Source: JBBQER01 sp052148155
GTDB lineage: Bacteria > Actinomycetota > Acidimicrobiia > IMCC26256 > PALSA-610
Direction of reading: 5' to 3'
Assembly: GCA_052148155.1 (NCBI GenBank)
Contig: JBKQIY010000209.1
Location: 1 to 24,612, forward strand
DNA length: 24,612 nt
Positions 1-7,643 of the stretch are shown one piece after another. How positions within the stretch are numbered: the first letter of the stretch is position 1; every line of letters starts with the position of its first letter. The position numbers were made by a program, and so were the translations under genes. The notes beneath the pieces were generated by a model. That model was not told where the DNA came from. It worked only from the letters and a program-made list of their open reading frames with translations, and made no database searches.

Positions 1-202
1 TGCGGAAAGTTGTCTGAGGTTGTCCCATCGTTTTCGGGTCGGGTGGACTCGTTCCGGCTGGACACGGTCGTTCCGTCGACCGACCCGACAAGCGGTGGCT
101 GGCGTCGGAACCGTGCCCGTCCGCCACGTCCGGAACACTTTGACAGGCGAGGTACCGTGGAACGCGAGCAATGCTGTAGCGGCTCCGAAGAGGAGGTGCT
201 CG

Positions 203-295
203 ATGGCACAGGACAGTCCGCCTCGCTACGACCGGTTCGGTCTCGACCTGGCGACGTGCGCGAGCCTCCGACCGGAATGGCTGAGGCCAACATAA
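203..295 (+). CDS. possible 30-residue small protein with a strong Shine-Dalgarno
   Basis: A 30-codon ORF (MAQDSPPRYDRFGLDLATCA..., ending in TAA) starts with ATG preceded by AAGAGGAGG at 188-196, six bases before the start. This is one of the best Shine-Dalgarno matches in the window. A perfect 12-bp hairpin lies 45 bases after the stop, so the unit looks like ribosome site, short ORF, terminator. The peptide is mixed charged and hydrophobic with one Cys and no signal peptide. I recognise no family. The alternative is a chance ORF beside a strong purine run, so the call rests on context, not homology. Confidence 0.38.
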   Translation: MAQDSPPRYDRFGLDLATCASLRPEWLRPT

Positions 296-340
296 CGACG
301 GCTTCGAGCACGGCCGAAGGAAGACCGACAACAACGCAAC

Positions 341-373
341 AGACGCCCCGGCAGCCACCTCGCCGGGGCGTCT
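341..373 (+). terminator. perfect 12-bp hairpin
   Basis: AGACGCCCCGGC at 341-352 pairs perfectly with GCCGGGGCGTCT at 362-373 around a 9-nt loop. No T-run follows, so it fits the T-poor hairpin terminators common in high-GC actinobacteria. It sits 45 bases after the small ORF at 203-295. Confidence 0.55.
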
Positions 374-724
374 CCAAATTTCGGCACCGGACATCCGAAT
401 TCGGCTTCGCATCACGCGACCATCACGACGGACAAAAATGCTGATGACGACGTCAGCGAACGAGACCGCGTTCGGTGCTCCACCGAAGGGCTCTTGCCGC
501 CAACACGTCACCGAACGCTTCTGTGGCCGGAACGTCTGGGCCGTCCGGCGCGACGGACGTGCGCGTCCAGCTGACGCGACCCGTTTGGTATCCGGCGAAC
601 TCGTCGGGGCGGACTCACGTGTTCGTGACGAGCGCGCCCGAGGTCGTATCGGTGGCGTGCTTCGCGACAACGTCGCGATTATTCGACGCCGCACGAACTG
701 CGACTACGACGCGTCGGAACAGGC
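374..724. other. non-coding stretch, nothing recognised
   Basis: The reading frames that cross this stretch are Arg- and Thr-rich with no domain and no ribosome site. I see no repeat or RNA structure of note before the hairpin that begins at 725. Confidence 0.5.
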
Positions 725-757
725 TTCGGGGCCCCAACCAGCGGATGGGGCCCCGAA
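725..757 (-). terminator. perfect 12-bp hairpin downstream of secreted-protein gene
   Basis: TTCGGGGCCCCA at 725-736 pairs perfectly with TGGGGCCCCGAA at 746-757 across a 9-nt loop. It lies 33 bases beyond the stop of the minus-strand gene at 790-1338 and probably ends that transcript. There is no T-run. Confidence 0.6.
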
Positions 758-789
758 CCAGGACGGCGTCGATGTAGCGAGGTCGGCGG

Positions 790-1338
790 TTAGTTGAACG
801 TGAATGAACCTGAACCGGTGAGCGTCGCTTTGGCGAGTCCGCTCGTCTTGCAGGTGCCGGCCGGTGAAGTCGCTTTGACGTTGCCCGACGCAGTCGTTCC
901 GACGAACTGGCCTTTGGTGATCTTGCTGGTGATTTTCAGAATGACGGGCGTGACACCCACCTTGCTGACCAGCGCCGCGGTGGTCGTCGCGACCGACGCC
1001 TTGCCGTTACTCCAACTCAGCGACGACGGGCCAGGAGTTGTCACGCCGCCTTTGCCGGTCACAAACGTCGTGCAGTTCCCCCGATACTTGTACGAATCGG
1101 TGAACGCAGCGTAGGAGACACCGTCGCCCTTGCATCCTCCGATCTTGCCGATCGAACGGACCGTCGCGATGACCGAAAGGCTTTCGCCCAACCTGGGTAA
1201 CGGCGGGGTCACCGTCACCGACGCGGTGAACGTATTGCACGTCGGTCCCGCCACCGCGGAGCCGGCCGGTGCCGCGGCGAGCACACCGGCTGGGATCAGC
1301 AATCCCATCGCAAACAACAGTCCTGCAGCTTTGCGCAT
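790..1338 (-). CDS. secreted beta-rich protein, TKGxFVG family (copy 1)
   Basis: The product is 182 residues. A signal peptide (MRKAAGLLFAMGLL..., Ala-rich to about residue 30) is followed by a Thr/Ser/Gly/Val-rich chain that looks like a secreted beta-sandwich. Six Cys residues suggest disulfides. The start is firm: ATG follows GGGAGGG seven bases upstream. A Cys-Lys-Gly-x-Gly-Val segment near residue 74 and the Thr-Lys-Gly-x-Phe-Val-Gly motif near residue 142 recur in the gene at 19894-20412, so these are diverged paralogs. The protein probably sits outside the membrane, but its role is unknown and I recognise no named family. A 12-bp hairpin ends the unit on the left. Confidence 0.8.
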   Translation of the reverse strand: MRKAAGLLFAMGLLIPAGVLAAAPAGSAVAGPTCNTFTASVTVTPPLPRLGESLSVIATVRSIGKIGGCKGDGVSYAAFTDSYKYRGNCTTFVTGKGGVTTPGPSSLSWSNGKASVATTTAALVSKVGVTPVILKITSKITKGQFVGTTASGNVKATSPAGTCKTSGLAKATLTGSGSFTFN

Positions 1339-1641
1339 CCCAGTTCCCTCCCTCGGAGCCCCTCAGGACCCAGTCGCACCGGTCGGGTGTTCACGGTATG
1401 AGACGCGCGTGCGTCCCGATCCCGTGACATCCCTGCGAAGGAGTAATCGTCCAAGCCGACAAAGTGGAAACGCGATCCTCGACATTGGACTCGAATCCGA
1501 ACCGGCACGCGTGTGTGTCGGATGCGCGACCCGGTCCGCCGGTGCCGGGACGGGCGACGATGACGACGACACCCTGACCCCTGCCTGCCCGACCACGGTT
1601 CCGTCGATCGAACACACCCAGGCCGGAGCACGACGTTGGGC
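1339..1641. other. intergenic spacer, no gene seen
   Basis: This is the spacer between two minus-strand genes. It should hold the promoter of the gene at 790-1338, but I cannot name convincing -35/-10 boxes. Frames crossing it are low-complexity shadows. Confidence 0.45.
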
Positions 1642-2211
1642 TCAGGTGTGGTCGTGTCCGAGGACGGCTTCGAGTCGTGCGAGCGTGGCGCCCGGTATCC
1701 AGACGGTGAGGTCGCCGTTGTGCGCGAAGCCGCATCCGCCCGTCGATGCCGTGACCGTCAGCCTCGACCCGTCCGGGTAGCCGAACAGCAACACGATCGT
1801 CTCGGCAAAGTCGGCCGGGCAGCTGAACGTCTCGCCTTTCGGGACGCGCCGCGCCCGGTCGAGTGCCACGGCGATCGGGGCAGACGCAACACGCGCGGAT
1901 CGGGCGAACGTCCCGACCGGTTGCGGCTGGTTCAACCCGTAGTACCGGCAGGCGAGCAGCTCGGACGGATGGCCGGGCACGAACGTCGACGACGTTCCCG
2001 GTACCTGATGCGCTGCGACGCGTAGCGGGGTCCGCGTCGGACACACCAGCCGGGGAAGGTGTGCGGCTTCTTCGGCCACGACGGGTGTGGATGTCATCGT
2101 GTGTGCCGGCGGACGCGAACCTTGCGGAGACGGCGACGAGCAGCCGACAACGAACGTGACCGCGGTCGCGACACTCACCGCCGAGACGAGTGCCCTTCGA
2201 GTGGTTCTCAT
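1642..2211 (-). CDS. putative lipoprotein of unknown function
   Basis: The product is 189 residues. MRTTRRALVSAVSVAT... runs into a lipobox Phe-Val-Val-Gly-Cys with the lipidated Cys at 24, so it should be anchored on the outer face of the membrane. The mature part has a Pro/Thr/Ser linker and then a compact domain with Cys-Arg-Tyr-Tyr-Gly-Leu-Asn near residue 90 and further Cys residues. That resembles short actinobacterial lipoproteins of unknown role. I chose the ATG at 2211, not the longer frame, because it gives a textbook lipoprotein signal and the upstream extension is Arg/Cys-rich. It is on the same strand as 790-1338 but 303 bases away, so a shared transcript is uncertain. Confidence 0.75.
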   Translation of the reverse strand: MRTTRRALVSAVSVATAVTFVVGCSSPSPQGSRPPAHTMTSTPVVAEEAAHLPRLVCPTRTPLRVAAHQVPGTSSTFVPGHPSELLACRYYGLNQPQPVGTFARSARVASAPIAVALDRARRVPKGETFSCPADFAETIVLLFGYPDGSRLTVTASTGGCGFAHNGDLTVWIPGATLARLEAVLGHDHT

Positions 2212-2727
2212 ACCGGCTCTGACGGTACCCGGCCCCCGCCGGTTCCCTGAACAGGCACGCTCGGACCGACATCGCGCAGACGTCGTGTTCGCGGCCAGGA
2301 CGTCCCGGCCGCCGCAACCGCTCGGGTATACGGCGTCGCGGTCGATCTCGACGGGCTGCACGAAACACGCGTCCAACCTGCCTCGCACCGCGGCGCCTCA
2401 TCCCGATCGTGCGCGACGGCTCACCATCAACGATGGCCGATCACGCAAGACGTTCAGCACGTCCGGCGGGAGTCGACGACAGCGCGACGACCGGCATCTC
2501 GGCGGTCCTCAGTCGGCGGACCGGCTCGAGGGCGCGGGCGGGATGTTCACGTCGAACGTCCGCCGCCGCCGTGTCTCGGTCTGTTCGGCCGGTTGGCTGG
2601 GGGTGCATGCCGCGAAAGGTTCGGGGACCGAGCTACGTTGCGCCTACCAGCGCAGAACGCACGACGGGTGTAGAGTCAGATCAACGCGGCTTGCAGTCCC
2701 TTCGCCGTGTTGGACTTCGCCGCCGAT
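2212..2727. other. intergenic region, no gene recognised
   Basis: The gap lies between the divergent lipoprotein and STAS genes. Both strands carry only Arg-rich shadow frames. Promoters for both genes should be here, but no box is distinctive. Confidence 0.45.
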
Positions 2728-2802
2728 GACGGCACGTCCGGGAGCGTTGCTCCGGACCCTGGTAGCGCAAGGATTCTTGCCGTCCGTGCCAGGGGGTTAC
2801 CG
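2728..2802 (+). promoter_or_regulatory. structured 5' leader of the STAS gene
   Basis: A hairpin at 2736-2757 (GTCCGG, a bulged G, AGC, loop GTT, then GCTCCGGAC) sits inside a longer pairing of GACGGCA (2728-2734) with TGCCGTC (2778-2784). The leader then exposes AGGGGG at 2791-2796, six bases before the STAS start. The nested fold just ahead of the ribosome site suggests translational control, but no known riboswitch is recognised. Confidence 0.4.
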
Positions 2803-3225
2803 ATGACGTTGACTGAGCTGGCGCGACACGCGCGCCCGGCCGGCGGCCCCGTCATGTCGATCGCGGTCGAGGACTCCACCACCGTTGTCGCGCTTCGCGG
2901 TGTCGGCGATCTCGCGACCCTCCCGGCGTTCGTCGACACGCTGGCGTCCGTCATCGCCGATCGTGACGGTTCGGTTGTCGTCGACCTGCTCCGTACCGAG
3001 TACCTCGATACCAATCGGGTCCGCGTCATCGGCCGGACCGCACAGTTTCTCGACGACCGGGGACGGACACTCACGATTCGTTCGGCGTCCCGGCAGGCGG
3101 TCATGGTGTTGAGCGCGTTTGGTCTTTCCCATCTCGTCGACACCGGCGAGACGCTCAACCAGCACCCCCGCACAGACCGCCTCGACCGCGAACTGCCCGA
3201 CGGTGCGAGCGACCATCTTCGATGA
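2803..3225 (+). CDS. STAS-domain protein (anti-sigma factor antagonist-like)
   Basis: The product is 140 residues. After about 17 residues a STAS fold covers roughly 18-115: strand SIAVEDSTTVVALRG, helix, strand SVVVDLLRTEYLD, then a helix and a strand before a charged tail. In this family a Ser or Thr in the Asp-Ser-[Ser/Thr]-Gly loop is phosphorylated by an anti-sigma kinase and reset by a SpoIIE phosphatase. Here the loop reads Asp69-Thr70-Asn71-Arg72, so the site is kept only as Thr and the following Gly is lost. The start ATG follows AGGGGG; a GTG 96 bases upstream is a weaker choice. A SpoIIE phosphatase lies 15 kb away; no kinase or sigma factor is in the window. Confidence 0.85.
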   Translation: MTLTELARHARPAGGPVMSIAVEDSTTVVALRGVGDLATLPAFVDTLASVIADRDGSVVVDLLRTEYLDTNRVRVIGRTAQFLDDRGRTLTIRSASRQAVMVLSAFGLSHLVDTGETLNQHPRTDRLDRELPDGASDHLR

Positions 3226-3274
3226 CTGACCAACGGTCATGGCCGCGCCCGCATCCGTGGCCAACAACATCGCA

Positions 3275-3318
3275 CGGACCGACCTGGATGAGTTCCCCCC
3301 GACCTCCAGGTCGGTCCG
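3275..3318 (+). terminator. perfect 13-bp hairpin after STAS gene
   Basis: CGGACCGACCTGG (3275-3287) pairs perfectly with CCAGGTCGGTCCG (3306-3318) across an 18-nt loop, 49 bases after the STAS stop. There is no T-run. It is the likely end of the STAS transcript. Confidence 0.6.
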
Positions 3319-3547
3319 CGCAACTCGACCGCCGTGTCTTATCGGTGTCGGTTGCGTGGCCCGGCGTCGACCGCATCTCGGCGTGACGGTGCCGGTCCGG
3401 AACACGGACCGTGACGAGCCGACGCCGCACGGGGGCGTCGTCGTCCGCGGCACGCGTTTCCGTTCGGTCGTTCAGACGACTACTTCTACGCGTGTTCCGC
3501 GACGCCGGCGCGAAGGTCCGCGTCGATCTGGTTGAGGAGTGGATGCC

Positions 3548-4264
3548 ATGAGAGCTTTCCTGGCTCGCGGGGCGGCCATCGCAGTTGCGGTGGTCCTTGT
3601 CGCGGCGACGCCCGCAAGTTCGCTGGCCGTGCGGGCACGGAGCGCGACTGAACCGGAACCGCTGATGAGGTGGAAGCTTGCGCTTGATCTGCGCACCCAC
3701 CCGAACTTGAATCCGTTCCCCAGCTACCTCGGTGGCGATCAGGTGTGGAGCCTGCGCGAAAGCCAGTCGCTGCAGCGCGACGGCAACTATGGGCTGTTGC
3801 CGAGCTACTCGCCGACGTTCGGCTCTGATGGGCTCAAGGCATGGCACGGCACGGCAGCGAACTGCGTCAAGCTGCCCGCGATCGGCGCGAACACGATCGA
3901 TAAGCCGGCGCCGTTGTGCGCCGGGCAGGTCCCGGCGGACGCCGCGTTTGTCGTTCCCGCACCAACCCGTGCGCCGGTCGTCGCTTGGACCAGTCCGTTC
4001 TACGGGACCGTCACGATCTCCCATGACGCGATCGCCGAAGTCGGCGGGTTTTGCGGCGCGGGCGTCTCGTACTACGTCGACCTCGGCCCGGTGCAGCTCA
4101 CGGCGATCAGGCTCTCCAACAACGGCGGCACCGACCTTCCGTCGATCACCCGCAACATTCGCAAAGGCCAGACGTTGTATTTCATTGTCGAGCCCAACTC
4201 GGCCGACAATGTCAGCTGCGACATCACGCAGCTCCAAGTCACCATCGACCGCGGGGACAACTAA
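3548..4264 (+). CDS. secreted beta-sandwich protein
   Basis: The product is 238 residues. The signal peptide is MRAFLARGAAIAVAVVLVAA followed by TPASSLA. The first mature part contains WKLALDLRTHPNLNPFPSY and repeated Asn-Tyr/Pro-Ser-Tyr turns. The second part, from about residue 140, reads as a beta-sandwich like those fused to carbohydrate-active or surface proteins: VVAWTSPFYGTVTISHDAI, then LSNNGG, then a Gly-Gln-Thr-Leu-Tyr-Phe-Ile-Val strand and an Asp-Ile-Thr strand. No catalytic motif is visible, so a binding role is inferred only. The ATG at 3548 is chosen because GAGGAG precedes it by eight bases; the GTG nine bases upstream overlaps that ribosome site. Confidence 0.8.
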   Translation: MRAFLARGAAIAVAVVLVAATPASSLAVRARSATEPEPLMRWKLALDLRTHPNLNPFPSYLGGDQVWSLRESQSLQRDGNYGLLPSYSPTFGSDGLKAWHGTAANCVKLPAIGANTIDKPAPLCAGQVPADAAFVVPAPTRAPVVAWTSPFYGTVTISHDAIAEVGGFCGAGVSYYVDLGPVQLTAIRLSNNGGTDLPSITRNIRKGQTLYFIVEPNSADNVSCDITQLQVTIDRGDN

Positions 4265-4286
4265 CCGCCCCGAGCTCAGCGTCTCA

Positions 4287-4439
4287 TCACACCGATCGGG
4301 GTGGGCGAGCCGCCTGGTCAGCGGAGTGACTCCAAGTCGGTTGCGGCCCGACATTTTTTCTGAACAGATGATGGGGCGGGATCACGAACGATCCGATCGC
4401 AGCACCCGCGATGATTGACATACCGACAGCAACGCTCAT
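4287..4439 (-). CDS. possible 50-residue membrane peptide
   Basis: The 50-codon ORF begins MSVAVGMSIIAGAAIGSFVI, one hydrophobic segment that could span the membrane, followed by a polar, basic, Pro-rich tail. AAAGGA lies eight bases before the ATG. It converges with the secreted gene ending at 4264 and no terminator separates them clearly. I recognise no family. A chance ORF cannot be excluded, but the hydrophobic start and ribosome site together favour a small membrane protein. Confidence 0.35.
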   Translation of the reverse strand: MSVAVGMSIIAGAAIGSFVIPPHHLFRKNVGPQPTWSHSADQAARPPRSV

Positions 4440-5052
4440 GTGATCGGTCCTTTCCGGCGGGAAGTCCCGCGTTGTCGGTCGGCGCGGCGATTCTGGGCCG
4501 ACGTCCTCATTCGTCCCAGAGCCGCGAGACACCAGCATGCGGTATTTGCACGCAGCGTCTCTCGTGCGCGTCCGCAGCGACCGCCCGAACTCGGCAGTAT
4601 CGCCGCAACCGCCATCAACGACGGCTCGCCGCGCGACGAACCCCGCTACCGATACATCGGCACCGGGGTCGTTAACAGGTACAACACGTCGAACCGGTCG
4701 TTATTCCGTCGCCCGAGTCGATCGTCGGACGTCGGTGTCGACATCGGCCCGCTCACACCGCACGGGCCGTCGCCGCCACACGGGTTCGAGCGCCGCGCCG
4801 CGTCCCGGCCACGAAACGCGTCAGCGGATTGCAGCGAACGGGACTCGACGATGCCGGACGCGAGCGTCGCGTCGTCGTTGTTGGCGCCGGCATCGGCGCG
4901 GTGGGGGCTGCAGCGCGCGAACCGGCATTCCGGTCACGGACCGGGAATCTGCGGCCTAGGTGCGTCCCGGCCCGCTGCGCGCGTTGGGCGCGGTCGAGCT
5001 CGTCGGGCTGGCACTCACATGTTGGAGTCTGGATCTGCCGGTTCTCGGTTCA
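4440..5052. other. long spacer with possible coding debris
   Basis: No intact gene is seen. Two short frames look protein-like. At 4871 a frame reads VVVVGAGIGAVGAA, which matches a GxGxxG dinucleotide-binding turn. At 4960 a different frame reads GPLRALGAVELVGLAL. Together they resemble scrambled pieces of the N-terminus of an FAD-dependent oxidoreductase, but the rest is absent. Confidence 0.3.
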
Positions 5053-5502
5053 CTATGGCGTCGCGACGGGCAGGTGGAGGTCGGCGCGCACCCTGTTCGT
5101 TGCCGCGTGCGCGGCTTGTTTGTCGCGGGCGAGCCGGTCGCGGTACGCCTTGACCGTCAACGCGTTCTGCGCGTTGATGAGGCTGAGGTCGTTGCTGAGC
5201 GTCACCTCGGCGTTCGTCAGGGCCCGCACGTCCGACATGGCCGACGGTCCCGGCCATTGCACGGCCAAGATTGCCGAATCGAAGTTCGAGGTTGTTCGAA
5301 CGACGGCGAGGAGTACGTCGGCCGGGACCGCTTTGCCTGCTGCAACACGATCGAGCGCGGCGGTTGCGGCGTTCAGCGGGGCGACGAGCGCCAGATACTT
5401 CGCCCCGTAGTCCACGTGCACGGTGGTCACCGTCGGATGCGTCGCGCTCGAACAGGCCGCGGTGATTACGAGCGTTGCGACCGCAGCCCATCTGATCCGC
5501 AA
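5053..5502 (-). CDS. putative lipoprotein, helical
   Basis: The product is 149 residues if it starts at the TTG at 5502, which follows AAGAGG by four bases. It opens MRIRWAAVATLVITAAC with lipobox Ile-Thr-Ala-Ala-Cys (Cys17). A TTG at 5535 would add eleven residues and also has a GGTGAG upstream, but gives a less typical signal. The mature chain is Ala/Leu-rich and mostly helical, with a segment of Asn-Ala-Glu/Leu-Ser-Asn-Asp and a basic C-terminal helix. It has no Cys beyond the lipid site. It is divergent from the lipoprotein at 5630 across 127 bases, so the two may share a control region. Function is unknown. Confidence 0.72.
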   Translation of the reverse strand: MRIRWAAVATLVITAACSSATHPTVTTVHVDYGAKYLALVAPLNAATAALDRVAAGKAVPADVLLAVVRTTSNFDSAILAVQWPGPSAMSDVRALTNAEVTLSNDLSLINAQNALTVKAYRDRLARDKQAAHAATNRVRADLHLPVATP

Positions 5503-5629
5503 GGTGCCTCTTGTCGGTTGCTGGGGACCTCTCAAGGGTACTCACCCGTGATTTTCGTTGGCGCCAAATCGGGTATCGCTGCCGTTATCCTTGCGGACCG
5601 TCACAAGCTTGGCGACATGGAGACAGGAC

Positions 5630-6181
5630 ATGGTGTCGAAAGCCGCGATGGTCGCGTTGGCCGGGTTGTGTGCGTTGGCGCTCGCGGCGTGCTCGTCCGG
5701 ATCGAGCAAGGCGACGACGACGACCCAACCTGCGACAACTGTTACTTCGGGCCCGCTCACGACCCCGACCGACGTCGCGCAAAAGGTCGACCCGTGCCGG
5801 TTGCTGACCGCGTCGGAGGCGACGAGTCTGGTCGGGATTGCGGTGAAACGCTCCGCTGGAGGCGGCCCCGGATCGTTGTACTGCAAATATGCGGCCGCAA
5901 CCTCGGCCGGCGCGGAGGTCACCGTCAAAGTTGACGCTAGTCCGGCAGCTGCCCGCGCTGGATACCCGAGTTGGGTGCAGCCCATCCCCGGAGTCGCGAA
6001 CGGGCTGACCGTCACCCAAGTTTCCAACTTGGGTGACGAAGCAAGTGAGACACGGAGCGGCAACGTCAATGACGGTATCTACGTCCGTAACGGCGCAGTG
6101 CTCGTAAAGATCGGCGCGTACCCGGCGGTGAGCGAAGCGGCGTTGCGGGTCGCAGCACTGCACGCGTTAAGCCGCGTCTAA
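5630..6181 (+). CDS. putative lipoprotein, DUF3558-like
   Basis: The product is 183 residues. MVSKAAMVALAGLCALALAAC ends in a lipobox with Cys21, followed by a Ser/Thr linker. The mature domain opens Val-Asp-Pro-Cys-Arg-Leu-Leu-Thr, then Ala-Ser-Glu-Ala...Leu-Val-Gly. That is the Asp-Pro-Cys-x-Leu-Leu-Thr pattern of DUF3558-type actinobacterial lipoproteins, with a second Cys in Tyr-Cys-Lys-Tyr. A late GNVNDGIYVRNGAVLVKIG segment forms the closing strands. It is probably a surface-anchored protein of unknown function. The ATG at 5630 has GGAG seven bases upstream and gives a clean signal; the longer frame adds an unlikely N-terminus. Confidence 0.78.
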   Translation: MVSKAAMVALAGLCALALAACSSGSSKATTTTQPATTVTSGPLTTPTDVAQKVDPCRLLTASEATSLVGIAVKRSAGGGPGSLYCKYAAATSAGAEVTVKVDASPAAARAGYPSWVQPIPGVANGLTVTQVSNLGDEASETRSGNVNDGIYVRNGAVLVKIGAYPAVSEAALRVAALHALSRV

Positions 6182-6196
6182 TGCCGGCATCGGCAT
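6181..6196 (+). terminator. short hairpin directly after lipoprotein stop
   Basis: ATGCCG-GCAT-CGGCAT forms a 6-bp stem beginning at the last base of the stop codon. It is weak alone, but a GC-rich palindromic stretch follows to about 6222. Confidence 0.3.
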
Positions 6197-6836
6197 AGAC
6201 GGCCGAGCGCCGGCCGGCCGCGACGGTCGAGACGGCGCACCTGTCGGTGCGGGTACGCGAACTGGACCGACGGTGCACCGCTCGACCATCCGTCGACAAT
6301 GCCGTCGATGCCCGTCGTGCTCGGCAGTGTCCACACGCAACTCGAGGACCGCGTCGTTCCTCAGGTCCGCGTGCGCAGCAACGGTGCTCGCCCGACGCCC
6401 CGTCGGTTGGTTCCCACACCGACGTTCGCAGACGCACGGTCCGGACATCACGGCTGAAAAGCCAGCGGACGGCTCACAGGTCGCTGATCTCACGGCGACG
6501 TTCTCGCCGCCGCGGAAGTTGGTGCGGACGGGCACTGGCCCGTGACGTGCTTCGAGGCTGCGTCGCGTCGGTTGCGCGCGCCGCGCCGGCGCGCACGGTC
6601 CTCACCGGACGGGACGCGGAGCGGCCGGCGCGTCGCGGTTCGTTCCCGCGCCGGTCGGGCCAGAACCCTTGCGAACATGAACGTCGCCCCAGGTCACGGG
6701 CAGTGGCAGTCATGCCGGTCCTGGCACCCCAAGCAGTACGCATTCTTTCCGGATGCAGTCGGCAAGCTTTGTCGACGATTTGGTGACAGACGTTTGACCA
6801 CAAACGCGCGCGACGCCGACCTATGTTCTGGGTTGA
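6197..6836. other. non-coding gap
   Basis: I see no intact gene in 640 bases. The only notable content is the short hairpin/peptide element at 6500-6530, which recurs at 14838-14868. Other frames are Arg-rich. Confidence 0.45.
6500..6530. repeat. short hairpin element, copy 1 (partner at 14838)
   Basis: GTTCTCGCC (6500-6508) faces GGTGCGGAC (6521-6529), with eight of nine positions able to pair as RNA on the plus strand, counting G-U pairs. The sequence is closely related to 14838-14868. Read on the plus strand, both encode Phe-Ser-Pro-Pro-[Arg/Lys]-Lys-Leu-Val-Arg-Thr with mostly silent differences. Confidence 0.45.
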
Positions 6837-6905
6837 GCGACGCGAGCAGGCCGAGAGGTCGTCCCCCCAGACCGCCCCCGCAGACTGCTCGCGTCGCCGC
6901 GTTCG
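6837..6905. repeat. dispersed structured repeat, copy A
   Basis: GCGACGCGAGCAG (6837-6849) pairs perfectly with CTGCTCGCGTCGC (6885-6897), and a CGCGTTCG tail follows. The 35-nt interior has GAGGTCG, then C-runs, then CCCCGCAG. A second copy lies at 8338-8414. Copy A begins 24 bases past the cyclophilin stop, so it could also end that transcript. Confidence 0.6.
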
Positions 6906-6929
6906 CCGACAGACCAACCCGGCGACGGG

Positions 6930-7643
6930 TTACGACTCGGTGATCGTCACTTTGAACATGTACAGCGGGCGAGTGGGCGGCCCATCGGTCGCTGGCGCGA
7001 ACGTCATGAGTTTCTGAATAACGTCGAAACCGTTGGTGACCGTGCCGAGGTCGGAGTACAGGTACGGCGGACCGCCGAGCTGTTTGGCTCCGTCGGCGCT
7101 CACCGTGACGAAGAACTGGGAGCCGGTTGTGCCGGCACCAGCGTTCGCCATCGCGACCGAGCCTTGCTGGTAGCCGTCCTTGGGCGGCTCGGTCGGGAGC
7201 TCGTAGCCGGGTCCGCCGGTGCCGTCGCCCTTCGGGTCGCCGCCCTGGATCACGAAGTCCGGCACGAGCCGATGGAAGGTGAGGCCGTCGTAAAAGTGGT
7301 GCTGGGCGAGGAACACGAAACTGTTCGCGGTCATCGGCGCGATCTTCGCCGCGAGGGTGATATCGAACGTTCCGCAGGTCGTCGAGACGTGCGCGACGTA
7401 GGTTTTTGCAGTGTCGATCGTCATTGGCGGCGGCGACGGGTAGCTGGGCTTGGTCGTCTTCGGCGGAACGGTGTTGACACAACCTGCAGGCAGCGCGGCC
7501 GAAGGTGCCGACGACGAAGTGGACGGCGCGGACGTCGTCGCCGACGGCTTGGCCGATGAACCACAAGCTGCGAACACGGCGAGGCACGCACATGACAACG
7601 CGACCCGGCCGGCATAGCGCGCAGACATAGACGTGGCTGACAT
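6930..7643 (-). CDS. lipoprotein peptidyl-prolyl cis-trans isomerase, cyclophilin type
   Basis: The product is 237 residues. The signal ends in lipobox Val-Phe-Ala-Ala-Cys (Cys27), followed by a Ser/Thr/Ala linker to about residue 60 and a cyclophilin domain from about 80 to the end. Core motifs are clear: YDGLTFHRLVPDFVIQGGDP carries the catalytic Arg and the Gln of the active site, then GSVAMANAG and GSQFFVT. The usual LDGKxxVFGxV segment is altered to Tyr-Leu-Tyr-Ser-Asp-Leu-Gly-Thr-Val, which may change substrate preference. It should help fold exported proteins at the cell surface, which suits a region rich in secreted genes. The ATG at 7643 has GAGGAG six bases upstream. Confidence 0.93.
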   Translation of the reverse strand: MSATSMSARYAGRVALSCACLAVFAACGSSAKPSATTSAPSTSSSAPSAALPAGCVNTVPPKTTKPSYPSPPPMTIDTAKTYVAHVSTTCGTFDITLAAKIAPMTANSFVFLAQHHFYDGLTFHRLVPDFVIQGGDPKGDGTGGPGYELPTEPPKDGYQQGSVAMANAGAGTTGSQFFVTVSADGAKQLGGPPYLYSDLGTVTNGFDVIQKLMTFAPATDGPPTRPLYMFKVTITES

